Assembly: GCA_910579185.1 (NCBI GenBank)
Contig: CAJTTG010000011.1
Coordinates: 1 to 64,000, forward strand
Length of the DNA: 64,000 nt
Direction: 5' to 3'
Source: an uncultured Muribaculaceae bacterium
GTDB lineage: Bacteria; Bacteroidota; Bacteroidia; Bacteroidales; Muribaculaceae
The notes below the pieces were generated by a model. It saw only the letters and a list, made by a program, of their open reading frames with translations, was not told where the DNA came from and searched no databases. The position numbers were made by a program, and so were the translations under genes. Below are positions 44,200 through 52,972 of this stretch, piece by piece (the stretch's first letter is position 1; each line of letters starts with the position of its first letter).

Positions 44200-45405
44200 T
44201 CAACGGGCGGCCACGGTTGACTCTACCTCTGCCACCGCTTTTTTCAACGAGGCCATGGCCTCAAGAAGCTGGCTGCGCGACGTAGCTATATTCAGACGCA
44301 TGAAACCTTCGCCCTGCGAGCCGAACATTGTGCCGGAATTAAGAGCCAGACGGGCATGATTGATAAACAGATCCTCAAGCTCCGGCTGCGACAATCCGAG
44401 ACTGCGGCAATCGAGCCAGATCAGGAATGAAGCCTGTGGCTTTATAGCCTTAATCTGCGGCAGTTCACGCTCAAGATAGTCGGCCACCGCGTCAATATTA
44501 CCTTCGAGATAAGGGAGCAGTTCGTCGAGCCACGGTTCACCTTTCTCGTAAGCGGCCTGAGTGGCGATAGTGGCGGAGAAGAATGGCGATGAGAACTCAT
44601 TGACCTCCATCCAGTGATAGAAGCCTTCACGCAATCCTTTGTGGGGTACTATCATCCAGGAGCTTACAAGGCCGGGGATATTGAACGTTTTCGACGGCGC
44701 GCCGAACGAAACCGACACAGCGGCCGCATCCTCGCTGACAGAGGCGAACGGCACGTGGCGGCGTCCGCGAAGCATCAGGTCGCCATGGATCTCGTCGCTG
44801 AGAACGATCACACCATAGCGTCGCGCCAACCGCGCCACCTCGCGCAGAGTATCGGCATCCCACTGCAGACCTACAGGATTGTGGGGGTTGCAGAGGATCA
44901 TCATTTTCGGACGCTCATGGGCGAATATATCCTCCAGTCCTTCCAGATCCATACGATAGAAGAACTCATCATCACCTTTCACGAGCGGATTCTCCACAAC
45001 CACACGCCCGTTACCCTCGGTGACGATACGGAACGGATGATAGACCGGAGGCTGGATCACAACCTTGTCGCCGGGACGGGTGAAATAGTTAAGCGCATAG
45101 GAGATGCCACGCACCACACCGGGCACGAATGCAAGCCAGCTACGGTCAACGTCGAACCCATGACGACGCTTCAACCAGCAGCAGATGGAATCCCAATAAC
45201 CCTCGCCGGGGCAACTGTAGCCATAAGACGGATGGCACACACGCTGCTTCATGACATCGCAGATTTCAGGACACACGGCAAATTCCATGTCGGCTATCCA
45301 CAACGGCGTCAGGTCGCTGCGTCCGAACAGCTCATCGAGGTTATCATACTTCATGGCCAGCGTTCCGCGGCGGTCAACGGTCTCGTCAAAATTATATTTT
45401 CCCAT
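44200..45405 (-). CDS. MalY/PatB-type PLP-dependent aminotransferase (cystathionine beta-lyase-like)
   Basis: This is a fold-type I PLP enzyme of the MalY/PatB group, whose members usually cleave C-S bonds in cystathionine or cysteine. The protein has about 401 residues and is cytoplasmic. MGKYNFDETVDRRGTLAMKYD and LTPLWIADMEFAVCPEI are diagnostic of the group. Other landmarks: HPSYGYSCPGEGYWDSICCWLKRRHG, PGVVRGISYAL, MMILCNPHNPVGLQWD, the PLP Asp in VLSDEIHGDL, the Schiff-base lysine in FGAPSKTFNIPGL, and the C-terminal Arg in FMRLNIATSR. I chose the ATG at 45405 over the in-frame ATG at 45426 because of the MGKYNF start usual in the family. First gene of the run that leads to rex. Confidence 0.92.
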   Translation of the reverse strand: MGKYNFDETVDRRGTLAMKYDNLDELFGRSDLTPLWIADMEFAVCPEICDVMKQRVCHPSYGYSCPGEGYWDSICCWLKRRHGFDVDRSWLAFVPGVVRGISYALNYFTRPGDKVVIQPPVYHPFRIVTEGNGRVVVENPLVKGDDEFFYRMDLEGLEDIFAHERPKMMILCNPHNPVGLQWDADTLREVARLARRYGVIVLSDEIHGDLMLRGRRHVPFASVSEDAAAVSVSFGAPSKTFNIPGLVSSWMIVPHKGLREGFYHWMEVNEFSSPFFSATIATQAAYEKGEPWLDELLPYLEGNIDAVADYLERELPQIKAIKPQASFLIWLDCRSLGLSQPELEDLFINHARLALNSGTMFGSQGEGFMRLNIATSRSQLLEAMASLKKAVAEVESTVAAR

Positions 45406-45460
45406 GGTGCATTCTAAAGTGCCCACCCTTTCTCAAAAGGACAGGCTGGCAATTATTTCA

Positions 45461-45468
45461 CAAAGTTA
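45461..45468 (-). promoter_or_regulatory. Probable -7 element for the MalY/PatB gene
   Basis: TAACTTTG on the minus strand, about 55 nt before the ATG. No clear TTTG -33 is seen. It lies only 9 nt from the -33 element of the divergent RelA/SpoT promoter, so the two promoters interleave. Confidence 0.5.
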
Positions 45469-45477
45469 CGCCATTTT

Positions 45478-45510
45478 TTTGAGATCTTTCATCATTTTTT
45501 CGTAGTTTTG
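45478..45510 (+). promoter_or_regulatory. Promoter of the RelA/SpoT homolog gene
   Basis: TTTG (45478-45481), a 21-nt spacer and TAGTTTTG (45503-45510). The leader is about 38 nt. Confidence 0.75.
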
Positions 45511-45554
45511 TGTTTCTAATAGCTTAATGCAGGGCTAAAAACCACCGAACGACA

Positions 45555-47816
45555 ATGGATTTGGAAAGAAAACAACTCAGCACCGAAGAGGAAGACCGCA
45601 TTATCGAAGCGGAATTCCAGGATGTTCTTGCAGGCTATCTCAAGAGCAACCACCGGAAAAAAGTGGAGATAATCGAACGTGCATTCCGTTTTGCGAAAAA
45701 AGCCCACGGAGGCATACGCCGCCGTTCCGGTGAGCCATATATCCTCCATCCTATAGCCGTGGCAAAGATAGCGTCACAGGAGATAGGACTCGGCTCCACG
45801 TCGATATGCGCAGCCCTGCTCCACGACGTGGTCGAGGACACGGACTACACCGTTGAGGACATCCAGCAGCAGTTCGGCCCCAAGATCGCCGAACTCGTCA
45901 GTGGCCTGACAAAGATATCCGGCGGCATTTTCGGCGACAAGGCATCGCTGCAGGCCGAGAACTTCCGCAAGCTTCTGCTGACAATGAGCGAGGATATACG
46001 CGTGGTGCTCATCAAGATGGCCGACCGCCTGCACAACATGCGCACCCTCGGCTCCATGGCTCCCAACAAGCAATACAAGATAGCCGGCGAGACACTCTAC
46101 ATCTACGCTCCCCTTGCCTACAGGCTCGGCCTGTTCAACATAAAGACCGAACTAGAGGATCTGAGCTTCAAGTACGAGCACCCTGCCGCCTACAAACAGA
46201 TCTCCGATCAGCTCAGGGATTCCGAGAACCGCCGGCAGGCCGTCTACAGCGACTTCTCGACCCCGATCCTCGAACGCCTCAACGGCATGGGACTGCATTA
46301 CGAAGCCAAGGCAAGGGTCAAATCGGCCTACTCGATATGGCGCAAGATGGAGACCAAACATATCCCGTTTGAGGAGGTCTATGACCTCTATGCCGTGCGC
46401 ATAATTTTCGATTGCGATGATCAGGCCAACGAAAAAGCCGTGGCCTGGAACATATATGCCGCCATCACCGATCTCTACCGGCTGCATCCGGAACGCACAC
46501 GCGACTGGATCAGCACTCCGAAAGCCAATGGCTATCAGGCACTGCATCTGACCGTGATGGGCCCCGACGGCAACTGGATAGAAGTTCAGATCCGCTCCCG
46601 ACGGATGGACGAGATAGCCGAAAAAGGGTTTGCCGCCCATTGGAAATACAAAGTGGGCGAAGGGGAGGAAGAATCCGAGCTTCACGCATGGCTCGGCACC
46701 ATCAAGGATATCCTCGACGACCCGAACCCCAACGCCGTTGACTTCCTCGACACCCTGAAACTCAATCTTTTTGCTGCGGAGATAGTGGTGTTCACCCCGA
46801 AAGGCGAACTGCTGACACTCCCGGCAAAGGCCAGTGTGCTCGACGTGGCATTCACACTCCACACCGAAATCGGCAGCCATTGCATTGCCGGAAAGGTCAA
46901 CCATAAACTCGTGCCTCTGTCCCACCGCCTCAACAGCGGCGATCAGGTGGAGGTGCTGACCTCCCAGTCGCAGAAGCCGAAACCGGAATGGGAATCTTTC
47001 CTGACCTCGGCCAAGGCACGCACCCGTCTGCGCAAAGCCCTGCGCTCGGAGATAACCCCGACAATAGAGAACGGACGCCGGATTCTCCAGCAGTTCATGG
47101 ACGATGCGGAAGTGAAGCTGACAAACGAGGTGCTGACCAAAATGATGGGCTACTATCACGTCGGATCACGCGATGACTTCTTCTATAAGCTCGGAGCCGG
47201 CGAGGTTTCGCTCGAAGGCTACGTTCTCAAGGATTCGCCCAAGGCTTCCCCGGGTCTGCTGAAGAAGATATTCCGAATAGGCAGCGGCAAGAGCAAGCCG
47301 CAGCAATCCCAGACCGGCCCCACCATTCTGACACCCGGAAAGGTCAACATGAAGGAGGTCTATGAGCTATCCTACAACGACCATGAGCAGAACTTTGTGT
47401 TCGGCGACTGCTGCCGACCGGTGCCCGGCGATGATGTGATGGGCTTTGTCAACGACGACGGCAACGTGGAGGTACACTCGCTGACCTGTCCACGGGCGCA
47501 AGTGTTGAAAGCCGGCTACGGACCGCGTATCGTCGCCACACGATGGTCCACGGTTCTCTCTACCTTCCCGGCCATGATCCTGATAGAAGGCGTTGACCGC
47601 CACGGCATACTGCATGAACTCACACAGCTGATCTCCAATCAGCTCAACATAGATATCCGCTCACTGCATATCGACACCGACAAGGAAGTGTTCCACTGCC
47701 GTCTCGGTGTCCTTGTCCGCGACACCGATGTCATCAACGAGCTATGCGCCAAGATCAAAAAGATCGCCGGCGTTCAAAGCGCGGTGCGCGAAGCTGAAAG
47801 CGGTGAAGAATCATAA
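45555..47816 (+). CDS. RelA/SpoT family (p)ppGpp synthetase/hydrolase
   Basis: This bifunctional stringent-response enzyme has 753 residues. HD hydrolase domain: HPIAVAKIASQEIGLGSTSICAALLHDVVEDTDYTVEDI (about 58-95) with the HDxxED motif intact. Synthetase domain (about 245-365): EEVYDLYAVRIIFD, ISTPKANGYQALHLTV, and WIEVQIRSRRMDEIAEKGFAAHWKYK, all key parts present. TGS domain near 405-465 (VVFTPKGELLTLPAKASVLDVAFTLHTEIG). Zinc-finger/helical region with NFVFGDCCRPVPGDDVMGFVNDDGNVEVHSLTCPRA. C-terminal ACT domain (about 680-750). Both activities are likely retained. Followed 14 nt later by the PgpH-like gene, placing two second-messenger enzymes in one operon. Confidence 0.96.
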   Translation: MDLERKQLSTEEEDRIIEAEFQDVLAGYLKSNHRKKVEIIERAFRFAKKAHGGIRRRSGEPYILHPIAVAKIASQEIGLGSTSICAALLHDVVEDTDYTVEDIQQQFGPKIAELVSGLTKISGGIFGDKASLQAENFRKLLLTMSEDIRVVLIKMADRLHNMRTLGSMAPNKQYKIAGETLYIYAPLAYRLGLFNIKTELEDLSFKYEHPAAYKQISDQLRDSENRRQAVYSDFSTPILERLNGMGLHYEAKARVKSAYSIWRKMETKHIPFEEVYDLYAVRIIFDCDDQANEKAVAWNIYAAITDLYRLHPERTRDWISTPKANGYQALHLTVMGPDGNWIEVQIRSRRMDEIAEKGFAAHWKYKVGEGEEESELHAWLGTIKDILDDPNPNAVDFLDTLKLNLFAAEIVVFTPKGELLTLPAKASVLDVAFTLHTEIGSHCIAGKVNHKLVPLSHRLNSGDQVEVLTSQSQKPKPEWESFLTSAKARTRLRKALRSEITPTIENGRRILQQFMDDAEVKLTNEVLTKMMGYYHVGSRDDFFYKLGAGEVSLEGYVLKDSPKASPGLLKKIFRIGSGKSKPQQSQTGPTILTPGKVNMKEVYELSYNDHEQNFVFGDCCRPVPGDDVMGFVNDDGNVEVHSLTCPRAQVLKAGYGPRIVATRWSTVLSTFPAMILIEGVDRHGILHELTQLISNQLNIDIRSLHIDTDKEVFHCRLGVLVRDTDVINELCAKIKKIAGVQSAVREAESGEES

Positions 47817-47830
47817 ATCCCACTCCGGAA

Positions 47831-49891
47831 ATGACCCCACATTTCAACATATCGAAAGACACCCTGACGCGTGCCGCCATATTTCTCGGCGGCATAATCC
47901 TGCTTTATATCCTGATGCCACGCAACTCCGAGACGGCTTATGAATATGCCGTGGGGCGGCCATGGAACTATGACGCCGTGGTGGCATCCGTCGACATCCC
48001 GATTTTTGAAGAGCCTGTCCGGCAGAAGGAGATCGAGGACTCGATGAAACAGGAGCTGAAACCTATATTTTTCCGCGACAACAAGATCGCGTCAAAAATC
48101 GTGGAGGACTACTCCCACGCGCTCCAGACCGATCCACGCATCGGCACACATCCGCAGATCAGAAACAGGATGCTCTCCACCCTGCGCGACATCTATTCAA
48201 ATGGCGTGATCGATTCCCGTGGCGGCAAACTGCCACCGGTGATCAGCATGCGTACATCCGACACCGATGTCAAAAACGCCAACTCATCCAATTTCTACAC
48301 TTTCGCCACCGCTCACGCAAAAATGCAGGAGGCGATGGGAGCTGACACCACCCTACACCGCATCCTCTCCGCCCTGCCTCTCGAAATCAGGCCGAACATT
48401 CTCTATGACAGCCTGACAAACGAAAAGGCAGCCAAGGATGTTGAGACATTCGCCCATTCGGCCATCGACCGCGTGACCGCCGGCACGAAAATCGTGGACA
48501 GAAACGACATAGTGACCCCACGCATATTCACGATCCTCAAGACCTATGAGCTGAAGATGATCCAGGAAGCGGCCGAGAACACCACAGAACGCAACGTGAC
48601 GGGTCTCGGCACAGCGTTGCTGCTGATAGTTCTGCTCGGACTCCAGTTCGCCTACCTGAGAATCCTGCGCCCCGACTATTTCGCCAATATCCGCATCGTT
48701 ATGCTGACAACACTCACCATTGTCAGCTTCGCGCTGTTTGCATACGCTCTCAACGGATCGTTTGAGCGCGGAATCTACATGGTTCCGCTCACTATCATCC
48801 CGATCATCCTGATAGTGTTTCTCGACTCGCGCACAGCGTTTTTCACATATCTGGTCACATTGTTGCTGATCGCAGCAACCACCCATTTCATGTGGGATTT
48901 CATCCTGTTGCAGTTTGCCGCCGGATTCATAGCCCTGATCACCATCCGGGAACTCAGCAAGCGTTCGCAGCTGATACAGACCGGCGCGGCAGTGTTCGCA
49001 GCATATTCCGTGACATATATCGCCGAGGAATTCATGCAGACGGGCTCCATGACATCGCTGGAGGCCGGCATGTTCGGAGCTTTCGCCCTCAACGCCGTGC
49101 TGATCTCGTTTGCCTACATACTGATCTTCCTGATTGAGAAATGTTTCGGATTCATCTCACGAGTGACACTCGTGGAACTGTCGGATATCAATCATCCGTT
49201 GCTGCGCGAACTGTCGGAAGAATGCCCCGGGACATTCCAGCATTCGATGGCCGTCAGCAACATAGCGGCGGCCGCCGCAAGCCGCGTAGGTGCCAATGTG
49301 CAGCTTGTAAGAGCCGGTGCCCTCTACCACGACATAGGCAAGATCAGCAATCCGGCATTCTTCACTGAAAACCAGCACGGGATCAATCCCCACGACGCCC
49401 TTTCCCCGATCCAGAGCGCACGCATCGTCATAGGCCACGTGACCGAAGGGCTGAGACGCGCTGAAAAAGCGAAACTGCCCTCACGTCTGCGCGATTTCAT
49501 AGCCGAACACCACGGACAGGGGAAAGCGCGGTATTTCTACACCACATACTGCAACCAGCACCCCGACGAGGATGTCGACCCCAAGCCGTTCACATATCCG
49601 GGGCCGAATCCGCAATCGCTTGAATCGTCGATCCTCATGATGGCCGACTCCGTTGAAGCAGCATCGCGCTCGCTGAAGGATCATTCGCCCGAAACCATCG
49701 AATCGCTTGTCAACAAGATAATAGACTCACAGGTGGCCGAGGGGCTGCACAACGATTCCCCGATCTCATTCCGCGACATCACCGAGATAAAGAAATCGTT
49801 CATATCGTCGCTCTCAACCATGTACCATGCACGCATATCATACCCCGAGGCTATCCGTCCCAAGCAATCCGACGGGCAACCAAACGGATGA
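47831..49891 (+). CDS. Membrane HD-domain phosphodiesterase, PgpH-like (c-di-AMP)
   Basis: The protein has 686 residues with the 7TMR-HD architecture: one N-terminal transmembrane span (about 15-33), an extracytoplasmic domain (about 40-255), seven membrane spans (about 260-450) and a C-terminal HD domain. HD motif: CPGTFQHSMAVSNIAAAAASRVGANVQLVRAGALYHDIGKISNPAFFTENQ (about 462-512), with HDxGK intact, then FIAEHHGQGKARYFY. PgpH of Listeria degrades c-di-AMP; the same reaction is likely here. The link to the RelA/SpoT homolog upstream fits known cross-talk between (p)ppGpp and c-di-AMP phosphodiesterases, although direct evidence for this organism is lacking. Confidence 0.92.
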   Translation: MTPHFNISKDTLTRAAIFLGGIILLYILMPRNSETAYEYAVGRPWNYDAVVASVDIPIFEEPVRQKEIEDSMKQELKPIFFRDNKIASKIVEDYSHALQTDPRIGTHPQIRNRMLSTLRDIYSNGVIDSRGGKLPPVISMRTSDTDVKNANSSNFYTFATAHAKMQEAMGADTTLHRILSALPLEIRPNILYDSLTNEKAAKDVETFAHSAIDRVTAGTKIVDRNDIVTPRIFTILKTYELKMIQEAAENTTERNVTGLGTALLLIVLLGLQFAYLRILRPDYFANIRIVMLTTLTIVSFALFAYALNGSFERGIYMVPLTIIPIILIVFLDSRTAFFTYLVTLLLIAATTHFMWDFILLQFAAGFIALITIRELSKRSQLIQTGAAVFAAYSVTYIAEEFMQTGSMTSLEAGMFGAFALNAVLISFAYILIFLIEKCFGFISRVTLVELSDINHPLLRELSEECPGTFQHSMAVSNIAAAAASRVGANVQLVRAGALYHDIGKISNPAFFTENQHGINPHDALSPIQSARIVIGHVTEGLRRAEKAKLPSRLRDFIAEHHGQGKARYFYTTYCNQHPDEDVDPKPFTYPGPNPQSLESSILMMADSVEAASRSLKDHSPETIESLVNKIIDSQVAEGLHNDSPISFRDITEIKKSFISSLSTMYHARISYPEAIRPKQSDGQPNG

Positions 49892-49921
49892 TCAAACGTT
49901 TATATAAGAAAACCTACTGAC

Positions 49922-50425
49922 ATGGGAATACTGACCATCATCTGCATAATCTTCAGTGTGGCAGCCATAGTGGCGGCAGCCGTCATGGCCTACCGTGCCA
50001 TGAGATTTGCTCCGGCCGTGGCATGGTTAGCACTGGCAATACTGATGGTGGCCATTGAAGATGCACCCGGATGGCCCACGGTAGCATTCTGGGGCGTTGC
50101 AGCCATCATCGCCGTGGCGATCACCACACTTCTTCCGGCGATTGTTGCCACAAGCCGCAACGGCGTAGCATTCATGACCACCGGAGCATTTGCAGGAGCA
50201 TTCGTAGGGATGCTGCTCCCCTACGCCAACGCCGGCATGATCCTTGGCGCACTGATAGGGACAGCTTTCGGGCTTATAGTTCACAGCCGCACTCCGGCCG
50301 GAGCCATTCTTGGCTTCCCGTCGAAAAAATTTTTCAAATATGCCTGCGCCAAAGGCCTGCCGACAGTGGTCACGGCATGCGCATGCGCCTTGGCCGCTCT
50401 ATCCATTGTTCAACTAATCCATTGA
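49922..50425 (+). CDS. Small membrane protein with glycine-zipper region
   Basis: The protein has 167 residues, almost entirely hydrophobic, with about five spans. The segment TTGAFAGAFVGMLLPYANAGMILGALIGTAFGLIVHS (about 86-122) has closely spaced glycines as in DUF456-like membrane proteins, but I cannot assign it firmly. It lies 30 nt after the PgpH-like gene and 7 nt before the next gene, so it is probably in the same operon. Function unknown. Confidence 0.75.
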   Translation: MGILTIICIIFSVAAIVAAAVMAYRAMRFAPAVAWLALAILMVAIEDAPGWPTVAFWGVAAIIAVAITTLLPAIVATSRNGVAFMTTGAFAGAFVGMLLPYANAGMILGALIGTAFGLIVHSRTPAGAILGFPSKKFFKYACAKGLPTVVTACACALAALSIVQLIH

Positions 50426-50432
50426 TCCAACG

Positions 50433-51143
50433 ATGACCAGATACATTTTTCTTGCAATATCACTTCTGACACTCTCACTGACAGCTTCCGCTCAGACAAA
50501 CTATGACAAGATCCGCCGCGAAAAACCGGATTTCGAGAAGATACGCACGGAGATCAACGACCGGAACTCCGTCTACTATTATCCCCGGCTAATGAAGGAG
50601 TTCCAGCAGAACGACACCATCATGAAGCTCGACAAGTACCGCTATCTCTACCTCGGATATGCCATGCAGGAGGACTATAACCCCTATCGCTCCCCCTCTG
50701 TCAGCAATGCCTCGGCAATTGACATCCAGAAAGCGCGTCTCACCAATGAGGAATGTGACGAGGTGATCCGTCTGGCCAACCTTGCCCTTGAGGACAACCC
50801 TCTCGATCTGCAACAGATGGCAGTTCTGATCGCCGCCCTCAAGCAGCGCCGCCATGAGACACTGGCCAAGATCTGGCAGTACAAGCTCAACTATATCCTT
50901 ATGGCCATAGTCTCCACAGGAACCGGCCTCGACGAGGACAACGCATGGTATGTAATCGAGCCGCAACACGAATACATGCTGCTGAACTCAATGGGCTACA
51001 CCATCACCAACCATCTGTTCTACGAGCCGTGCTATGAGTATCTGACCGTCAAAGATCCCTCGGGCAGCAACGCCGGCGGATATTACTTCAACATCCGCCA
51101 GATTCTTGAGGAATACTACCGCAAATTCCCTGAGGAACTATAA
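50433..51143 (+). CDS. DUF4919-type secreted protein
   Basis: The protein has 236 residues with a cleavable signal peptide (MTRYIFLAISLLTLSLTASA-Q). The mature part matches the DUF4919 pattern: NYDKIRREKPDFEKIRTEINDRNSVYYYPRLMKEFQQNDTIMKLDKYRYLYLGYAMQEDYNPYR, ending VKDPSGSNAGGYYFNIRQILEEYYRKFPEEL. Known from Bacteroidota, with no function assigned. It ends one base before the convergent amylase gene. Confidence 0.85.
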   Translation: MTRYIFLAISLLTLSLTASAQTNYDKIRREKPDFEKIRTEINDRNSVYYYPRLMKEFQQNDTIMKLDKYRYLYLGYAMQEDYNPYRSPSVSNASAIDIQKARLTNEECDEVIRLANLALEDNPLDLQQMAVLIAALKQRRHETLAKIWQYKLNYILMAIVSTGTGLDEDNAWYVIEPQHEYMLLNSMGYTITNHLFYEPCYEYLTVKDPSGSNAGGYYFNIRQILEEYYRKFPEEL

Positions 51144-51144
51144 T

Positions 51145-52830
51145 TTACTTCCTTGGGGTCAGTTTGCATAGGATCGCGCCGTGGGCCGGAACGGTGGCGG
51201 TGAAGGGGGTACCGCGCTGAAGATCTATGGTGCCGGTATTTTCCGACAGCAATTCCACGGCATCATAGCTTCCCTCGGCAAGTTCGAGGAAATCAAAGGC
51301 ATGATCGGGAATGTTGACGGCGACATCGGCTTGACGGTCACCGAAATTGACTATGATCATTATGGTTTCGTCATCCTTATGCCGCAGATAGGCGAACTGG
51401 CGGTGGGGATCTAAGGCCGGATTGCTAAGATTGACATACATCAGGTCGAACATCACGCCCTCGGTGATAGCCGGTTCGGTTGCCGCAATGTTCAGCACCC
51501 GTTTGTAGATGCGGCGCAAGGCTCGCTCCTCGGCTGTCAGATTCCTCAGATCAGGAGTGCCGCCGGCAAGCCATCGACGCAAAGTCGGGATGCTCCAGTA
51601 GTCGAAAATCGTGGTACGCCCGTCGGCACCGCTGAAACCTTCCGCATCCGCTCCCTTTTCCCCCAGTTCCTGACCGGCATAGACCATCATGGCTCCTGTG
51701 CCGAGTGTCGATGCCACAACAAGCGACGGGATCACCAGCGAGGCATCGCCGGCATATTGTTGCGATGCAAAACGCTGCTCATCGTGGTTCTCGAGAAAAT
51801 TGAGCATGTGGGGACCCATGTCTCCGAGACGCTGCCAGCAGTCGGTCAGACGTGCGGCTGAGCAATTGGAGGTCTGGATAGCCCGGAGCGTATCGTAGAG
51901 ATTGACCTTATCGTAGAGATAGTCGAACCCACCCTGATGGATATACGGCCAGTAGAGGTTGACGTCGTAGATCTCAGCTATGAAGATCACGTCGGGGTAT
52001 TGCGCCTTGACCTGACGGATCGCCCAATGCCAGAAGTCGATAGGCACCATGTGGGCCATGTCGCAGCGGAATCCGTCGACACCCTTGGCAGCCCAATAAA
52101 GCAGGATGTGGAGCATCTTCATCCACGTGTCGGGCACAGGCACGAAATGACATGTGCCGTCGCCATAGTCAACGCCATAGTTCAGTTTGACCGTCTCATA
52201 CCAGTCACAAACACCTGGGAATGCCGTAAAGCAATCATTACCGGTGGCTTTTGCCGGAAACTCCACATATTCACCATCGCCGCTGCCAAGGTCGACCGAA
52301 GGGGAGAACCGTTGGTTCGGGATATAATAGAAATTGTTTTGCGGCGAGAAGAATTTCGTGGTGTCGTCCATAGCACCGAAATCCTCGGGAGCACCATCGG
52401 GACGCGCATCGGAATGGTAGCAACGCGCCACGTGGTTCGGCACGAAATCAATTATCACCTTCATTCCCGATTTATGGATACGCTCCACGGTGTCCTCGAA
52501 TTCCTTCATACGGTTCGGCACATCGACAGCTATATCAGGATCAATATCATAGTAATCCTTTATGGCATAGGGAGATCCGGCCTGTCCTTTCACAACGTGA
52601 GGATTGTCGGGCCTGATGCCGAACGACGAATAGTCCGTTTTCTGAGCATGCTCGATGACGCCCGTCAGCCACACGTGGGTCGTGCCAAGATCCCGGATCT
52701 GGCGGAGCACTTTGGGAGTCAGATCGTTGAGCTTTCCCGATCCGTTCTGCTCAATGGTTCCGTTAGGCAGGCAATCGGGATTCAGATTGGAAAACAATCT
52801 CGGAAGAAGCTGATATATTATCGGTTTCAT
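51145..52830 (-). CDS. Alpha-amylase family glycoside hydrolase (GH13), cytoplasmic
   Basis: The enzyme has 561 residues and no signal peptide, so it probably acts on internal glycans or imported maltodextrin. The GH13 conserved regions are present: VIIDFVPNHVAR (region I, about 138-149), GVDGFRCDMAH (region II, Asp nucleophile near 258), FIAEIYD (region III, general acid Glu near 288), and LNFLENHDEQR (region IV, Asp near 353). The C-terminal beta-domain ends VPAHGAILCKL. The opening MKPIIYQLLPRLF is usual in this Bacteroidota subgroup. Exact specificity (alpha-amylase or related transferase) cannot be told from sequence. Confidence 0.92.
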   Translation of the reverse strand: MKPIIYQLLPRLFSNLNPDCLPNGTIEQNGSGKLNDLTPKVLRQIRDLGTTHVWLTGVIEHAQKTDYSSFGIRPDNPHVVKGQAGSPYAIKDYYDIDPDIAVDVPNRMKEFEDTVERIHKSGMKVIIDFVPNHVARCYHSDARPDGAPEDFGAMDDTTKFFSPQNNFYYIPNQRFSPSVDLGSGDGEYVEFPAKATGNDCFTAFPGVCDWYETVKLNYGVDYGDGTCHFVPVPDTWMKMLHILLYWAAKGVDGFRCDMAHMVPIDFWHWAIRQVKAQYPDVIFIAEIYDVNLYWPYIHQGGFDYLYDKVNLYDTLRAIQTSNCSAARLTDCWQRLGDMGPHMLNFLENHDEQRFASQQYAGDASLVIPSLVVASTLGTGAMMVYAGQELGEKGADAEGFSGADGRTTIFDYWSIPTLRRWLAGGTPDLRNLTAEERALRRIYKRVLNIAATEPAITEGVMFDLMYVNLSNPALDPHRQFAYLRHKDDETIMIIVNFGDRQADVAVNIPDHAFDFLELAEGSYDAVELLSENTGTIDLQRGTPFTATVPAHGAILCKLTPRK

Positions 52831-52855
52831 AACTTGATATTCTGATAAGTTTTTG

Positions 52856-52863
52856 CAAAGATA
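52856..52863 (-). promoter_or_regulatory. Probable -7 element for the GH13 gene
   Basis: TATCTTTG on the minus strand, 26 nt before the ATG. No good -33 is visible. Confidence 0.45.
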
Positions 52864-52930
52864 GCAAATTTTTCAACTCAGAACGGGAAGAAAAAGCGCA
52901 GTTTCTACACATATATCGGGAAAAGCATTG

Positions 52931-52938
52931 TATCTTTG
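52931..52938 (+). promoter_or_regulatory. Probable -7 element for the TPR-protein gene
   Basis: TATCTTTG, 35 nt before the ATG at 52973. The longer reading frame starting at 52928 would overlap this element, which supports the later start. Confidence 0.5.
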
Positions 52939-52972
52939 CAAGAATTCAATAAAGAGTCTGATAAAAACAACG

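Noticed and set aside
46152..47159. 335-codon minus-strand frame opposite the RelA/SpoT gene
   Set aside because: Shadow of conserved RelA/SpoT codons; no independent support.
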